Part shown: positions 25,913-35,086 of the stretch, piece by piece
Numbering within the stretch: the stretch's first letter is position 1
Layout of the letters: the number at the start of each line of letters is the position of its first letter
Source of the DNA: Ruania zhangjianzhongii
GTDB taxonomy: Bacteria; Actinomycetota; Actinomycetes; Actinomycetales; Beutenbergiaceae
Assembly: GCF_008000995.1 (NCBI RefSeq)
Contig: NZ_CP042828.1
Location: forward strand, 186,001 to 250,000
Direction of reading: 5' to 3'
DNA: 64,000 nucleotides
Made by a program: the position numbers and the translations under genes
Notes under the pieces: model-generated
Seen by the model: only the letters and a program-made list of their open reading frames with translations
The model's database searches: none
What the model was told of the DNA's origin: nothing

Positions 25913-26847
25913 CGGCCCTGGCGTCGATACCAGCCCCGCGCCGCCCGGGACCAGAGCAGTACCACCGCAGCGAGCAGCCACGCGATGGCGCCGAGCTTCA
26001 GCACGATGGTCAGCGCCGGTACCCCGGCGGAGGGGACCGGCGTCAGCAGCACAAGGCCGCTGACGGCGATGGTCACGGTCAGAGCGACGAGAGTGTCCCT
26101 CGAGCCGCGAAGGGTCACCGCGGTGAGCACCAGAACCGCCGCACCGATCGCGGCGGTCATCGGCCCGATGTGCACCCCGAGACCCGCGAACGCGGTGGCC
26201 GGGTCTGGATGGAGGAAGGCCGCGAAGCCCCGCCACGCCATCTGGCCGCCGAAGTACAGCAGTGCGGCTCCAGCGATCCCGGCCATGACCGCTCCGGTGG
26301 TCACGTGGGTGGGTCGGCGGTGGCTGGGGTCGGTCGGGCCAGCACCTCTGGTGGTGCGGGACGTCGTTACCGGCGTCGGTGCCGTGGTCCGTGCGCCGGC
26401 GGTGGTGAACCAGCCGCGGCGGGACCAGAGCAGCACCGTGATTGCGGCAATCCAGACGACGCCGAAGAGCAGGAGCGGCGAGGTGCGGTCGTCGTTCATC
26501 GCGGCGAACGTGAGCACGAGATACAGACCGGCGGCGATGCTCAGTCCGATCAGCCCGCCCCGGGACCGGGTGAATGCCGCGACCGTCAGCAGGGCGAGGA
26601 TCGCACCCACGACGAGCAGCACGATGCCCAGGGTCAGCAGGGTGATGTCCCCCGGCATGCTGACGCCGATACCGACAGCCTCGGTGAGGGCCCGCCGGAA
26701 CGGCTGGTCGCCGGTCCGGTCGGCGATCACGAGCAGGAGCCCCATGGTGATCAGGAAGCCGGCGCTGATCCAGGTCAGCAGCGCAGCTGCGGTGACGGTT
26801 CCGGGCCGCTGCCGCGGGCTGACTGGTGGTGGCGAGTGGGACATCAT
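25909..26847 (-). CDS. Multi-pass membrane protein, duplicated four-helix unit
   Basis: 312 aa (an ATG one codon in, 26844, is equally possible). Residues about 15-145 and 185-305 each contain four hydrophobic helices and end with LLWSRRGWF and LLWSRAARGWY. Thus two copies of a unit that also occurs singly in the next two genes are fused by a Thr/Arg linker. Each unit has a helix pair with RGS/RGG (SRGGLIGLSIAAG; LRGSRDTLVALT). Function unknown; I know of no characterised homologue. Confidence 0.75.
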   Translation of the reverse strand: MMSHSPPPVSPRQRPGTVTAAALLTWISAGFLITMGLLLVIADRTGDQPFRRALTEAVGIGVSMPGDITLLTLGIVLLVVGAILALLTVAAFTRSRGGLIGLSIAAGLYLVLTFAAMNDDRTSPLLLFGVVWIAAITVLLWSRRGWFTTAGARTTAPTPVTTSRTTRGAGPTDPSHRRPTHVTTGAVMAGIAGAALLYFGGQMAWRGFAAFLHPDPATAFAGLGVHIGPMTAAIGAAVLVLTAVTLRGSRDTLVALTVTIAVSGLVLLTPVPSAGVPALTIVLKLGAIAWLLAAVVLLWSRAARGWYRRQGR

Positions 26848-26971
26848 GGCGCCTCAATTGACGGTGACGTCCAGTGTGGCGCTCCGTCACCGCGCCGGCG
26901 ATGGGGAGTTGTGCCTGAGGCGAGGGGTCAAGCAGCCGGGGGATGACCGCTGCCGTGCAGCGGCCGGTTGC

Positions 26972-27478
26972 TCAGGAGCGACGCAGGGCCCGGAACCAGG
27001 ATTGCCCGGACCAGAACAGCGCGATGACGGCCGCAGCCCAGAGGGCGCCCACCAGCGCGCGCCACGGCAACGCCAGCCCGGTCTCGACCGAGGTGAGCAG
27101 ATAGAGCAGAGCAGCGATCGGGACCAGCGCGCTCAGCACCGCCAGCACGGTCAGGGCGACCAGAGCGCCCCGAGAGCCCCGGAACGCCAGCGTGGTCAGC
27201 AACCCACCGAGCAGCCCGGCAACGATGATCACCGTGGCGGTCAGGGCGACGGCCTCGTTCATCGCCCCCATCAGACTGGCCGGGTCGGTATTGGCCACGC
27301 TGACGAGCTGACCCACACCGGCGATGAGGAGCAGCGCCGAGGCCACCCAGCCGAGGATCGCGCCCACGACGACGGTCCAGGGGCGCGCGGGGCGCGAGTC
27401 CTCCTGCCCCTCCGGGTGCGGTGGATACGCCCCCGGCTGCCGTGGCTGTGCAGGCGGGGGCGGTGGCGCCGCGGTCAT
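26972..27478 (-). CDS. Four-helix membrane protein, paralogue 2
   Basis: 168 aa. A Pro/Gln-rich N-terminus (MTAAPPPPPAQPRQ) is followed by four hydrophobic helices, with FRGSRGALVALT before the last two and a C-terminal LFWSGQSWFRALRRS. The ATG overlaps the stop of the next gene (ATGA). Same family as its neighbours. Confidence 0.78.
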   Translation of the reverse strand: MTAAPPPPPAQPRQPGAYPPHPEGQEDSRPARPWTVVVGAILGWVASALLLIAGVGQLVSVANTDPASLMGAMNEAVALTATVIIVAGLLGGLLTTLAFRGSRGALVALTVLAVLSALVPIAALLYLLTSVETGLALPWRALVGALWAAAVIALFWSGQSWFRALRRS

Positions 27479-28146
27479 ACCCGGGAGTCGTACCAGGACT
27501 TGCCGGACCAGAACAGCGCCGTGGCCGCGATCACCCAGATGAGCGGCAGCAGCGCGCCGCTGGTCCCACTCTCAGTGAACAGCGAGCCGAGGCTCAACAC
27601 CACGTAGATCCCGCCGAAGATGGTGAGCCCGATCAGTGCGCCCTTCGAGCCGCGGAACGCGAACAGTCCGAGGACGAACGGGATGACTCCGAGCACGAGC
27701 AGCACGACGCCGACGACGATCACGGCACCGGCCGCAATCCCGGCCCCCTCACCGAACGCCTCGGTGAACGCCTGGCTCCCGGCGGCGCCGAAGATCACCA
27801 CGAGCAGGCCGATCAGGATGAGCAGCCCGGAACCGATGAAGGTCATCACACCACCGGCGGTCACGGCACCCGGGCGCGGCTGCGGCATGCCGACCTGGCC
27901 GTACGGGTCGCCGTACCCGCCTGGCGCGCCGTAGCCGCCCGGGGCCATCGGCGGTTGTCCCGGCGCACCGTAACCGCCCGGTGCCATCGGGGTCTGCCCC
28001 GGGGCGCCGTAGCCGGGCGCTGCCGGGGGAGTCGAGTGGGCCGGACCGTAGCCGGGCTGCTGCGGAGGCTGACCACCCTGAGGCTGGCCAGGCTGCTGGT
28101 AACCGCCCGGCTGCTGCGGGTCGGGCTGGTTCGGCGGATAGGACAA
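27475..28146 (-). CDS. Four-helix membrane protein with Gln/Pro/Gly-rich N-terminus, paralogue 3
   Basis: 223 aa if a TTG at 28146, behind GAGGAGACGCC, is the start; the frame runs on to an ATG 72 bases further up but without a good binding site. The first about 100 residues are YG/PGQ repeats (QQPGGY, GYGAPGQ, MAPGGYGAPG). Four helices follow, with FRGSKGALIGLT and the C-terminal ALFWSGKSWYDSRV, matching the two genes downstream. Three-gene operon of paralogues. Confidence 0.72.
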   Translation of the reverse strand: MSYPPNQPDPQQPGGYQQPGQPQGGQPPQQPGYGPAHSTPPAAPGYGAPGQTPMAPGGYGAPGQPPMAPGGYGAPGGYGDPYGQVGMPQPRPGAVTAGGVMTFIGSGLLILIGLLVVIFGAAGSQAFTEAFGEGAGIAAGAVIVVGVVLLVLGVIPFVLGLFAFRGSKGALIGLTIFGGIYVVLSLGSLFTESGTSGALLPLIWVIAATALFWSGKSWYDSRV

Positions 28147-28237
28147 GGCGTCTCCTCGGTCGGCGATTCTGCCATTGTGGCAAAGTCGGGGCGCGGAGGC
28201 GAGGGGAGTTGTGCCCACCCGTTCAGCCCGGCCTCGC

Positions 28238-28711
28238 TCAACCGCGCAGCCGGTGCCGCCAGAGCTGCACCACTGCCACGACGCCGGCCAGGCAGGGCAG
28301 AGCGGTGATCAGTCCGAGGACCGTCGGGACCATCCGGTCGTAGGCACCGGTCGGCGTGGTCGTGGCATACGCCGTGACCGTGACTGCGAGGATCCACAGG
28401 ATTGTCGCGACGATGGGCACCCAGCGACGCCCGCGGATCGTGGCGCGGAGGGTGATCAGCCAGCTGATGATGCCGAGCAACCCGATCACGCCCAGCCCCA
28501 CGGCGATCGCCGTCGTGTCGGCCTGCACCCATTCGTCGGGCCAGTCGGGATAGGTGGCGCGCACATGCGCCTCGATGGTGCCGGTGGTCACCAGGTCCAG
28601 CAGCGGTGCCAGTGCGGCCAGCACGGTCAGGGCGAGTCCGATCCAGATCGTGAACGCAGCGGGCGGCCGGGTCCGGGCGGACGGCCGAGAGGTCGGTGCA
28701 GTAGTTGTCAT
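28238..28711 (-). CDS. Small multi-pass membrane protein
   Basis: 157 aa from the ATG behind GGAGG. Four hydrophobic segments (about residues 20-42, 68-88, 98-118 and 125-148). Not obviously a paralogue of the three genes downstream but encoded on the same strand with a small gap. It diverges from a TetR gene, its likely regulator. Function unknown. Confidence 0.75.
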   Translation of the reverse strand: MTTTAPTSRPSARTRPPAAFTIWIGLALTVLAALAPLLDLVTTGTIEAHVRATYPDWPDEWVQADTTAIAVGLGVIGLLGIISWLITLRATIRGRRWVPIVATILWILAVTVTAYATTTPTGAYDRMVPTVLGLITALPCLAGVVAVVQLWRHRLRG

Positions 28712-28740
28712 GTCAGTCCTCCAGGTCAGCGATAGAGTGG

Positions 28741-28762
28741 GTTCCAGATTGGTACTTGGAAC
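28741..28762. promoter_or_regulatory. Candidate TetR operator, GTTCCA...TGGAAC
   Basis: Arms GTTCCA and TGGAAC with a 10-base spacer lie between the divergent membrane protein and tetR starts. Symmetry and position fit a TetR-family operator. Confidence 0.45.
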
Positions 28763-28797
28763 TTGAGACACCATATCCCAACCGCCCGGGAGAGGCC

Positions 28798-29682
28798 ATG
28801 CCTATTTCTGACCCGTCCGGACCGAGCCGACCCGAGGTGGCCTCGGCCATCGGCCGGCGCCGCCCCCGGCTGACCGACGAGCAGACCGAGCAACGGATGC
28901 TCGCCACGGCGGCACAAGCGCTGTCCCGGGAGGGCCTGACCGTCAGCCTCGACCACATCCGCCTGGAGGACGTGATCCGTGAGGCGGGCGTCTCCCGGAG
29001 CACGGCCTACCGCCGCTGGCCGAACAAGGATCTGTTCCTCGGCGACCTGCTGCTGGAGCTGGCCCGCGCCAGCGAGCCGATGGCGATGACCGGCACCCAG
29101 GAGGCCAGCGCCGCCATCCGAGCCGTGATCCTCGCGCACCTCGATCTGCTCCCCTCGCGGCAGGGGAGGCTGCAGCTGGCGGCCGAGGTGCTCCGGGAGG
29201 TGGGTGTGGCGGATTTTCGGCGAGTGATCGGCACACCCCAGTGGCGCACCTACCTCGCCCTGACGGTGAGTGCGGTGAGTATGGCGGAGGGCCCGCTGCG
29301 CCACCAGGTAGTCGAGACGCTCGCCGGCTCCGAGCGTGCGTTCATCCAGGGCATCGTCCGCAGCCACCGCATCGGACACCGCCTGCTCGGCCTGCGGATC
29401 CGCCCGGAAACCGGACTGGATTACACCGCGTTCGCTCAGTTCGTGAACGCGGCGATGCGCGGTCTGGTCAGTCAGACGATGGTGCGACCCGGTCTCGCCG
29501 ATGACGAGTTCGACGGCGAGATCTTCGGTGTCCAGGGCCAGTGGAGCCTGCCCAGTCTGGTATCGGTAGCCGGACTGAGTTTCCTCGAGCCGGATCCGGA
29601 CATCACCTGGGACGAGGGCCGAATCGAGGCCTTGCGGGTCCGGCTGGAGGCCGGGGACAACTTCCTCGAGAACGAGTCCTGA
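28798..29682 (+). CDS. TetR-family transcriptional regulator (large)
   Basis: 294 aa, longer than the usual 200. ATG behind GGGAGAGG. HTH region reads ALSREGLTVSLDHIRLEDVIREAGVSRSTAYRRWPNKDLFLGDL, about residues 39-82. The ligand domain carries an extra C-terminal segment of about 70 residues. It probably controls the divergent membrane gene. Its stop is 35 bases before the oxidoreductase start. Confidence 0.9.
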   Translation: MPISDPSGPSRPEVASAIGRRRPRLTDEQTEQRMLATAAQALSREGLTVSLDHIRLEDVIREAGVSRSTAYRRWPNKDLFLGDLLLELARASEPMAMTGTQEASAAIRAVILAHLDLLPSRQGRLQLAAEVLREVGVADFRRVIGTPQWRTYLALTVSAVSMAEGPLRHQVVETLAGSERAFIQGIVRSHRIGHRLLGLRIRPETGLDYTAFAQFVNAAMRGLVSQTMVRPGLADDEFDGEIFGVQGQWSLPSLVSVAGLSFLEPDPDITWDEGRIEALRVRLEAGDNFLENES

Positions 29683-29717
29683 ACCGATCGACCCACCGAC
29701 CGGGCTACGCTCAAGCG

Positions 29718-32618
29718 ATGACCGTCACCACCCCGATGGACAGGCTCCGGGCCGTGGTGGCCCCCGAGGCATGGAGCACCGAGCCCGCCGATCTGGCCCG
29801 GATGTCCCACGACGCCTCGCACTATCTGCTCACCCCCCGGGCGGTCGTCACTCCGGGCAGCCTGCCCGAGCTGGTCGCCGCGCTCACCGCAGCCCACCGG
29901 GCCGGTCAGCCGGTCACCTTCCGCGCCGGCGGCACCTCGTTGTCCGGGCAGGCGGGCACCGATGGTGTGCTGATCGATACCCGCCGGCACTTCCAACGGG
30001 TGGAGATCCTCGACGACGGCGCCCGGGTGCGCTGCCAGCCCGGCGCGGTGTTGCGCCGGGTGAACGCCATGCTCGCCCGGTACGGGCGCTGCCTGGGTCC
30101 GGATCCGGCCAGCGAGATCGCCTGCACCGTCGGCGGCGTGGTGGCGAACAACTCCTCCGGGATGACCTCCTCCGTGGCGGCCACCGCGTATCGCACCCTG
30201 GACTCGATGGTCTACGTGCTGGCCTCCGGCACGGTGATCGACACCGCGGACCCGGACGCGGACGCCCAGCTCGCCCGGCGCGAGCCGGAGCTGCACCGCG
30301 GACTGGCGCGACTACGAGAGCAGGTGCGCACCGACTCCCGGCTGCGCGCCACCATCGAGCACCAGTTCTCGATGAAGAACACGATGGGCTATGGCCTGAA
30401 CTCGCTGCTCGACCACGACCAGCCGGCGGACATCCTCGCTCACCTGATGGTCGGGTCCGAGGGGACGCTCGGCTACATCGCCTCAGTGGTGCTGCGCACT
30501 GTGCCGGTGCCCACCGCCCGCGCTACCACCCTGCTGATGCTCGACGAGATCGGCGCTGCCACCGAGGCACTGCCCCGGCTGCTGGGTGCCGGCGCCCGCG
30601 CGGTGGAGCTGATGGATGCCGCCGCGCTGCGGGTAGCCCAGACTCTGCCCGCCGCTCCGGAGACGTTGCGGCAGATGAAGGTCACCGACCACACGGCGCT
30701 GCTGGTGGAGTTCCAGGCCACCGAGGAGGCTGAGCTCACCGAGCAGGTCGAGGCCGCCCGTCCGGTGATCGACACGCTGCCGTTGTCCGCCCCGGCCGCG
30801 CTGACCCGGGACGCCGCGGCCCGCGCCTCGCTGTGGGTGGTGCGCAAGGGACTGTACGCAGCAGTAGCGGGGGCCCGCTCGGCGGGCACAACGAACCTGC
30901 TGGAGGACATCGCGGTCCCGCCGGAGGCGCTCACCGGCACGGTCCGCGACCTGGGCCACCTGCTGCGCTCCCACGGTTACGGCGACGCGGTGATCTTCGG
31001 GCACGCGCGGGACGCGAACCTGCACTTCATGATCACCCCGCACCTGGACGATCCGGCCGAGCTGGCCACCTATGAGGCGTTCACCGAGGACCTGGTGGAC
31101 CTGGTGCTCGGTGCGAACGGCACGCTCAAGGCCGAGCACGGCACCGGGCGGATCATGTCCGCCTACGTGCGCCGCCAGTTCGGTGACGAGCTGTACCAGG
31201 TGATGTCCGCCGTCAAGACTCTGTGCGACCCCCGCGGCATCCTCGCCCCTGGAGTGCTGCTGGACGATGACCCGCGGGCACACGTACGACACCTGAAGGT
31301 CATCCCCCCGGTGGGCTCCGCCGTCGACCGCTGTGTGGACTGCGGGTTCTGCGAACCAGGCTGCCCCTCTCGGAACACATCCACCACACCGCGGCAGCGG
31401 ATCGCCTTGCTGCGCGAGGCAGCGACCGCCGATCCGGATACCCGTGCGGCGATCGAGGACGCCTATGACTACTCCGCGGTGGACACCTGCGCCGCGGACT
31501 CGCTGTGCGCGATCGCCTGCCCGGTCTCGATCGATACCGGTGCCGTGATGAAGGATTTCCGCTCCGAGCGGCGCGGGCCGTTGGCCCGCCGGGCCGGGTC
31601 GGTGGTGGCGGGCCAGTGGGGGCCGGTGACCGTCGGGCTGCGCGCGGGGCTGTCCATCGCCGACGGCGTTCCCTCCGGTGCGCTACGAGGCGTCACCTCC
31701 GCGCTGCGCAAGGTCTTCCCCCCGGAATGGCTCCCGCAGGTGGGGGCCGATCTGCCTGGGCCCGGCTCGCGCCGATCCGGGCTACTCACCTCCGATACCG
31801 CCGACGGCGCAGCTCACCCGGGTAGTGCGGGCCCGGGCGGCATAGCCGGTGCGGACACCGCCGATCTGCTCTTCTTCCCCTCCTGCACCGGTGCGATGTT
31901 CGGGCCGGCGTCCGGTGGGCAGGGGGCGGCGGCGGCGTTTCTCGCATTGTGCGAACGGGCCGGGCTGACGGTGGCGCTGGTACCGGGGATCGACGGGCTG
32001 TGCTGCGGCACCCCGTGGTCCTCGAAAGGCTTCACCGACGGGCAGAACCTGATGGCGGCACGCGTTGCCGATGCGATGCAGCAGGCCGCGGCGGACCGGC
32101 CGGCGGGCGCGCCCCCGCTGCCGCTGGTGTGCGACGCCTCCTCGTGCACGCAGGGGCTGACCGAGCTCGCCACCCACCTGGACCCGGTCCGGGCCACGAT
32201 CTTCGCGGAGTGGGAGGTGCTGGATGCGGTGACCTACGTCCGCCGCGCGGTGCTGCCGCGGCTCGAGCTGGACCCGGCCGCGAAGGTGGACACGCTCGCC
32301 GTGCACCCGACCTGCTCCACCGAGCACCTGGGGATCGGTGCGGATCTGGAGGCGGTGGCCGGTGCGGCAGCACGGCAGGTGCAGGTGCCGCCGTCCTGGG
32401 GCTGCTGCGGCTTCGCCGGGGACCGGGGGATGCTGCACCCGGAGCTGACCGCCGGCGCCACCGAGGCGGAGGCCGCCGAGATCGCCGACCTGGAGGCGGA
32501 GCAGGGTCAGTTCGCGGCCTACGCCTCCTGCAACCGTACCTGCGAGATGGGCATGTCCCGGGCCACCGGCCGTGACTACGAGCACGTGCTGGAAGTACTC
32601 GCTCGAGTCACCCGCTAA
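29718..32618 (+). CDS. FAD-linked oxidase fused to 4Fe-4S and CCG-domain oxidoreductase
   Basis: 966 aa. Residues about 30-480 form a GlcD/Dld-type FAD domain, with FRAGGTSLSGQAG for FAD and GHARDANLHFMITP plus KAEHGTGR as family motifs. A ferredoxin-type part follows: CVDCGFCEPGCP (Cys539, 542, 545, 549) and CAADSLCAIACP starting at Cys591. Then two CCG domains, GLCCGTPWSSKG and GCCGFAGDRG. This is the layout of a large 2-hydroxyacid (D-lactate or D-2-hydroxyglutarate type) dehydrogenase passing electrons through Fe-S to quinone. Substrate not determined. Start ATG chosen over a longer frame inside the TetR gene. Confidence 0.9.
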   Translation: MTVTTPMDRLRAVVAPEAWSTEPADLARMSHDASHYLLTPRAVVTPGSLPELVAALTAAHRAGQPVTFRAGGTSLSGQAGTDGVLIDTRRHFQRVEILDDGARVRCQPGAVLRRVNAMLARYGRCLGPDPASEIACTVGGVVANNSSGMTSSVAATAYRTLDSMVYVLASGTVIDTADPDADAQLARREPELHRGLARLREQVRTDSRLRATIEHQFSMKNTMGYGLNSLLDHDQPADILAHLMVGSEGTLGYIASVVLRTVPVPTARATTLLMLDEIGAATEALPRLLGAGARAVELMDAAALRVAQTLPAAPETLRQMKVTDHTALLVEFQATEEAELTEQVEAARPVIDTLPLSAPAALTRDAAARASLWVVRKGLYAAVAGARSAGTTNLLEDIAVPPEALTGTVRDLGHLLRSHGYGDAVIFGHARDANLHFMITPHLDDPAELATYEAFTEDLVDLVLGANGTLKAEHGTGRIMSAYVRRQFGDELYQVMSAVKTLCDPRGILAPGVLLDDDPRAHVRHLKVIPPVGSAVDRCVDCGFCEPGCPSRNTSTTPRQRIALLREAATADPDTRAAIEDAYDYSAVDTCAADSLCAIACPVSIDTGAVMKDFRSERRGPLARRAGSVVAGQWGPVTVGLRAGLSIADGVPSGALRGVTSALRKVFPPEWLPQVGADLPGPGSRRSGLLTSDTADGAAHPGSAGPGGIAGADTADLLFFPSCTGAMFGPASGGQGAAAAFLALCERAGLTVALVPGIDGLCCGTPWSSKGFTDGQNLMAARVADAMQQAAADRPAGAPPLPLVCDASSCTQGLTELATHLDPVRATIFAEWEVLDAVTYVRRAVLPRLELDPAAKVDTLAVHPTCSTEHLGIGADLEAVAGAAARQVQVPPSWGCCGFAGDRGMLHPELTAGATEAEAAEIADLEAEQGQFAAYASCNRTCEMGMSRATGRDYEHVLEVLARVTR

Positions 32619-32655
32619 CCCCCGCCCCCCACACTCACCCCCACACCCACCCCGG

Positions 32656-32701
32656 GTCGTCCTGTCAGGGGTGCGCGATAGCGCACCCCTCACCTGACGA
32701 C
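32656..32701. terminator. Bidirectional terminator hairpin
   Basis: Arms of 21 bases (32656-32676 and 32681-32701) around GATA; inner 9 bp and outer 6 bp pair perfectly, with a weaker middle. It lies between the convergent oxidoreductase and LivF genes and ends directly at the LivF stop codon. Confidence 0.65.
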
Positions 32702-33409
32702 TCAGGTGTTCATGCCGAGGTAGGCCTGCACCACCCGGTCGTCGGCGAGCAGGTCGGCACCGGTGCCCTCGTGCGCCAGCTCCCCGCTGGCGAGCACGTA
32801 GCCCCGGTCGGCCACGCTCAGTGCGCGGCGGGCGTTCTGCTCGATCAGGATCACGGTGGTCCCGGCGGCGCGGATCTCGCTGATGACGGCGAACACCTCG
32901 TCCACGATCAGCGGGGCTAGTCCCATCGACGGTTCGTCGAGCAGGATCAGCGAGGGGTTGGCCACTAGCGCCCGGCCGATAGCGAGCATCTGCTGCTCCC
33001 CGCCGGAGAGCGATCCGGCGGCCAGCCGACGGCGCTCGGCGAGCACCGGGAACCGGTCGTAGACCGCGTCGATCCCGCCGCGGCCGGCGTGCCAGCCACC
33101 CATCTGCAGGTTCTCCTCGATGGTCAGGCTGGTCAGGATCTGCCGACCCTCGGGCACCTGCACCAGCCCGCGGCGGACCAGCCGGTGTGCCGGGGTGCGG
33201 GTGATGTCCTTGCCCTGGAAGGTGATCCGGCCGCCGCGCGGGCGCAGGACCCCACTGATCGCGTTCACGATCGAGCTCTTCCCGGCACCGTTGGCGCCCA
33301 CCAGCGTGACCAGCGAACCGGCCTCGGCCCGGAACGTGACATCGCGGACCGCCTGCACCCGGCCGTAGCTGACCCGCAGGTTCTCCACCGTGAGCATCGC
33401 CTCGGTCAT
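32702..33409 (-). CDS. livF: Branched-chain amino acid ABC transporter ATPase LivF
   Basis: 235 aa. Walker A GANGAGKSS, signature LSGGEQQML, Walker B LILLDEPSMGLAP, and the LivF-typical VEQNARRALSVADRGYVLASGEL reading here as IEQNARRAL. The ATG overlaps the stop of the preceding gene. Because that gene has a frame error, LivF is also reached in frame by an artificial long read-through from it. Confidence 0.93.
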   Translation of the reverse strand: MTEAMLTVENLRVSYGRVQAVRDVTFRAEAGSLVTLVGANGAGKSSIVNAISGVLRPRGGRITFQGKDITRTPAHRLVRRGLVQVPEGRQILTSLTIEENLQMGGWHAGRGGIDAVYDRFPVLAERRRLAAGSLSGGEQQMLAIGRALVANPSLILLDEPSMGLAPLIVDEVFAVISEIRAAGTTVILIEQNARRALSVADRGYVLASGELAHEGTGADLLADDRVVQAYLGMNT

Positions 33410-35086
33410 ACCGGTCGCCCCCCGTCCTGCGCAGTGCCCAGATAGGCCTCGACCACCGCCGGGTTGTCGGCGATGTCCGTGGGTGTCCCGGTGGCGATCA
33501 GCTGCCCGAAGTCCAGCACCAGGATCCGGCTGCAGGTGCGCATCACCATGCCGACGTTGTGCTCGATGAGCAGGATGGTCAGCCCGTCGCCGGCCAGGGA
33601 GCCGATCAGGTCGGACAGGCTGTCCGCCTCCGCCTGGTTCATCCCGGCGGCGGGTTCGTCCAGGATCAGCAGCGAGGGGTCGGCGGCCAGCGCGCGCGAT
33701 CTCCAGGCGCCGCTGGTCCCCGTAGGACAGCGCCGACGCGGTGACCTTCGCCTGGTCCACCAGCCCGACCCGGTCCAGGCAGCGGGCGGCGTGCTGCAGC
33801 GCGCGCCGTTCGTCCCGGCGGGCCGAGGGCAGCCACAGCAGGCGGCGCAGCAGGGTCGGGCGGGAGACCAGGTGTGCTCCGACCAGGACGTTCTCCACCG
33901 CGCTCAGCCGGGGGAAGAGCTTGGAGTGCTGGAAGGTGCGGCTCACCCCGGCAGCGGCGATCCGGTGCACCGGGCTGCGTCCCGGCTGCGTGCCGAGCAC
34001 CTCCAGCTCACCGGAGGAACCGCGCACCAGACCGCTGATCAGGTTCACCAGCGTGGTCTTTCCGGCACCGTTCGGACCGATCAGACCGACGACCTCGCCC
34101 CCGAAGATCTCCAGGTCCACCCCCTGGACGGCGTGTACCCCGGAGTAGTCCTTGCTCACCTTCTGCAGTCGTACCACCGTCTCGCCACGGCCCGGGTGCT
34201 GCCGAGTGGTCAGGCTGCCGGCCCCGTCGGCCTCGGCCGTACCGACCGGCATCCGCAGCCGCCGGGGGATGAAGCTGGCCAGACCGCCGGGCAGGAACAG
34301 GATGACCACCAGCAGCAGCACCCCGGAGAGCACCGGGCGGATCCAGCCGGCATCGATCCCGACCGCCCGCTGCAGCTCGGGCACCATGGTGAGGAATGCG
34401 CTGCCGAGGATGGGACCGATGAACAGGGTGGAGCCGCCGACCACAGCGGTGACCAGGCCGTCGATCGCGGCGGCGAAGTCGAAGTCCTCCGGCGCGATCA
34501 GCCGGACGAAGTACGCCCACAGCACGCCATAGAGCCCGGCGACCGCGCCCGAGGTGATGAACGCCTGGAGCCGGTGCCGGCCGACGTCGATACCCATCGC
34601 CCGGGCGGCGAGCTCGTCCTCGCGGATCGCGGCGAGCGCACGACCGTAGCGGGAGGGTCCCTGCCGCCAGAACCAGTAGGCGACGACGGCGAGTGCCACC
34701 CAGGCGGTCACCGGCGTGACCACTTTGGGCACCGACATCCCGCCGGCGCCACCGAGGCTCTCGGAGTTGACGATCAGGATGCGCACCGCCTCGGCGAACG
34801 CCAGGGTGGCGATCGCTAAGAACACCCCGCGCAGGCGCATCGTGGGCAGCCCGAGCAGTATCGAGGCAGCAGCACCGAGGGCCATCCCGATGACGGCGGC
34901 GATCAGCAGGGCGGGCAGGTCGCCGACCTGGTCCGGGGTGGGGGCGAGGGTGACGGAGCCGAACGCGGCGATCGCGGCGAACCCGGCCTGGCCGAGGCTG
35001 AGCTGGCCAGCCACCAGCACGGCGTAGAAGGAGAAGGCGAAGATCGCGCCGATCGCGATGAAGACGAGAGTGGAGTCGCTGAGCAT
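33406..35086 (-). pseudogene. LivM-LivG fusion of a branched-chain amino acid ABC transporter (frameshifted)
   Basis: One frame from ATG 35086 encodes LivM (about residues 1-290, with multiple helices and the LivM motif AIREDELAARAMGIDVGRHRLQAF). It continues without stop into LivG with Walker A GPNGAGKTT, GVSRTFQHSKLFP, and the signature-like LSYGDQRRLEIARA. The frame then breaks in a CG-repeat tract at about 33690-33698. The second frame supplies LAADPSLLILDEPAAG followed by MNQAEAD, and the C-terminus ending in LGTAQDGGRPV. Restoring two bases in the tract gives one protein of about 560 residues. Probably a slippage or assembly error; if real, the ATPase is broken. Confidence 0.85.

Noticed and set aside
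32702-35086. One 794-residue protein spanning LivM, LivG and LivF
   Set aside because: The middle part after LEIARA is arginine/glycine-rich nonsense, and the real LivG end is in another frame with a proper stop and ATGA overlap to LivF.
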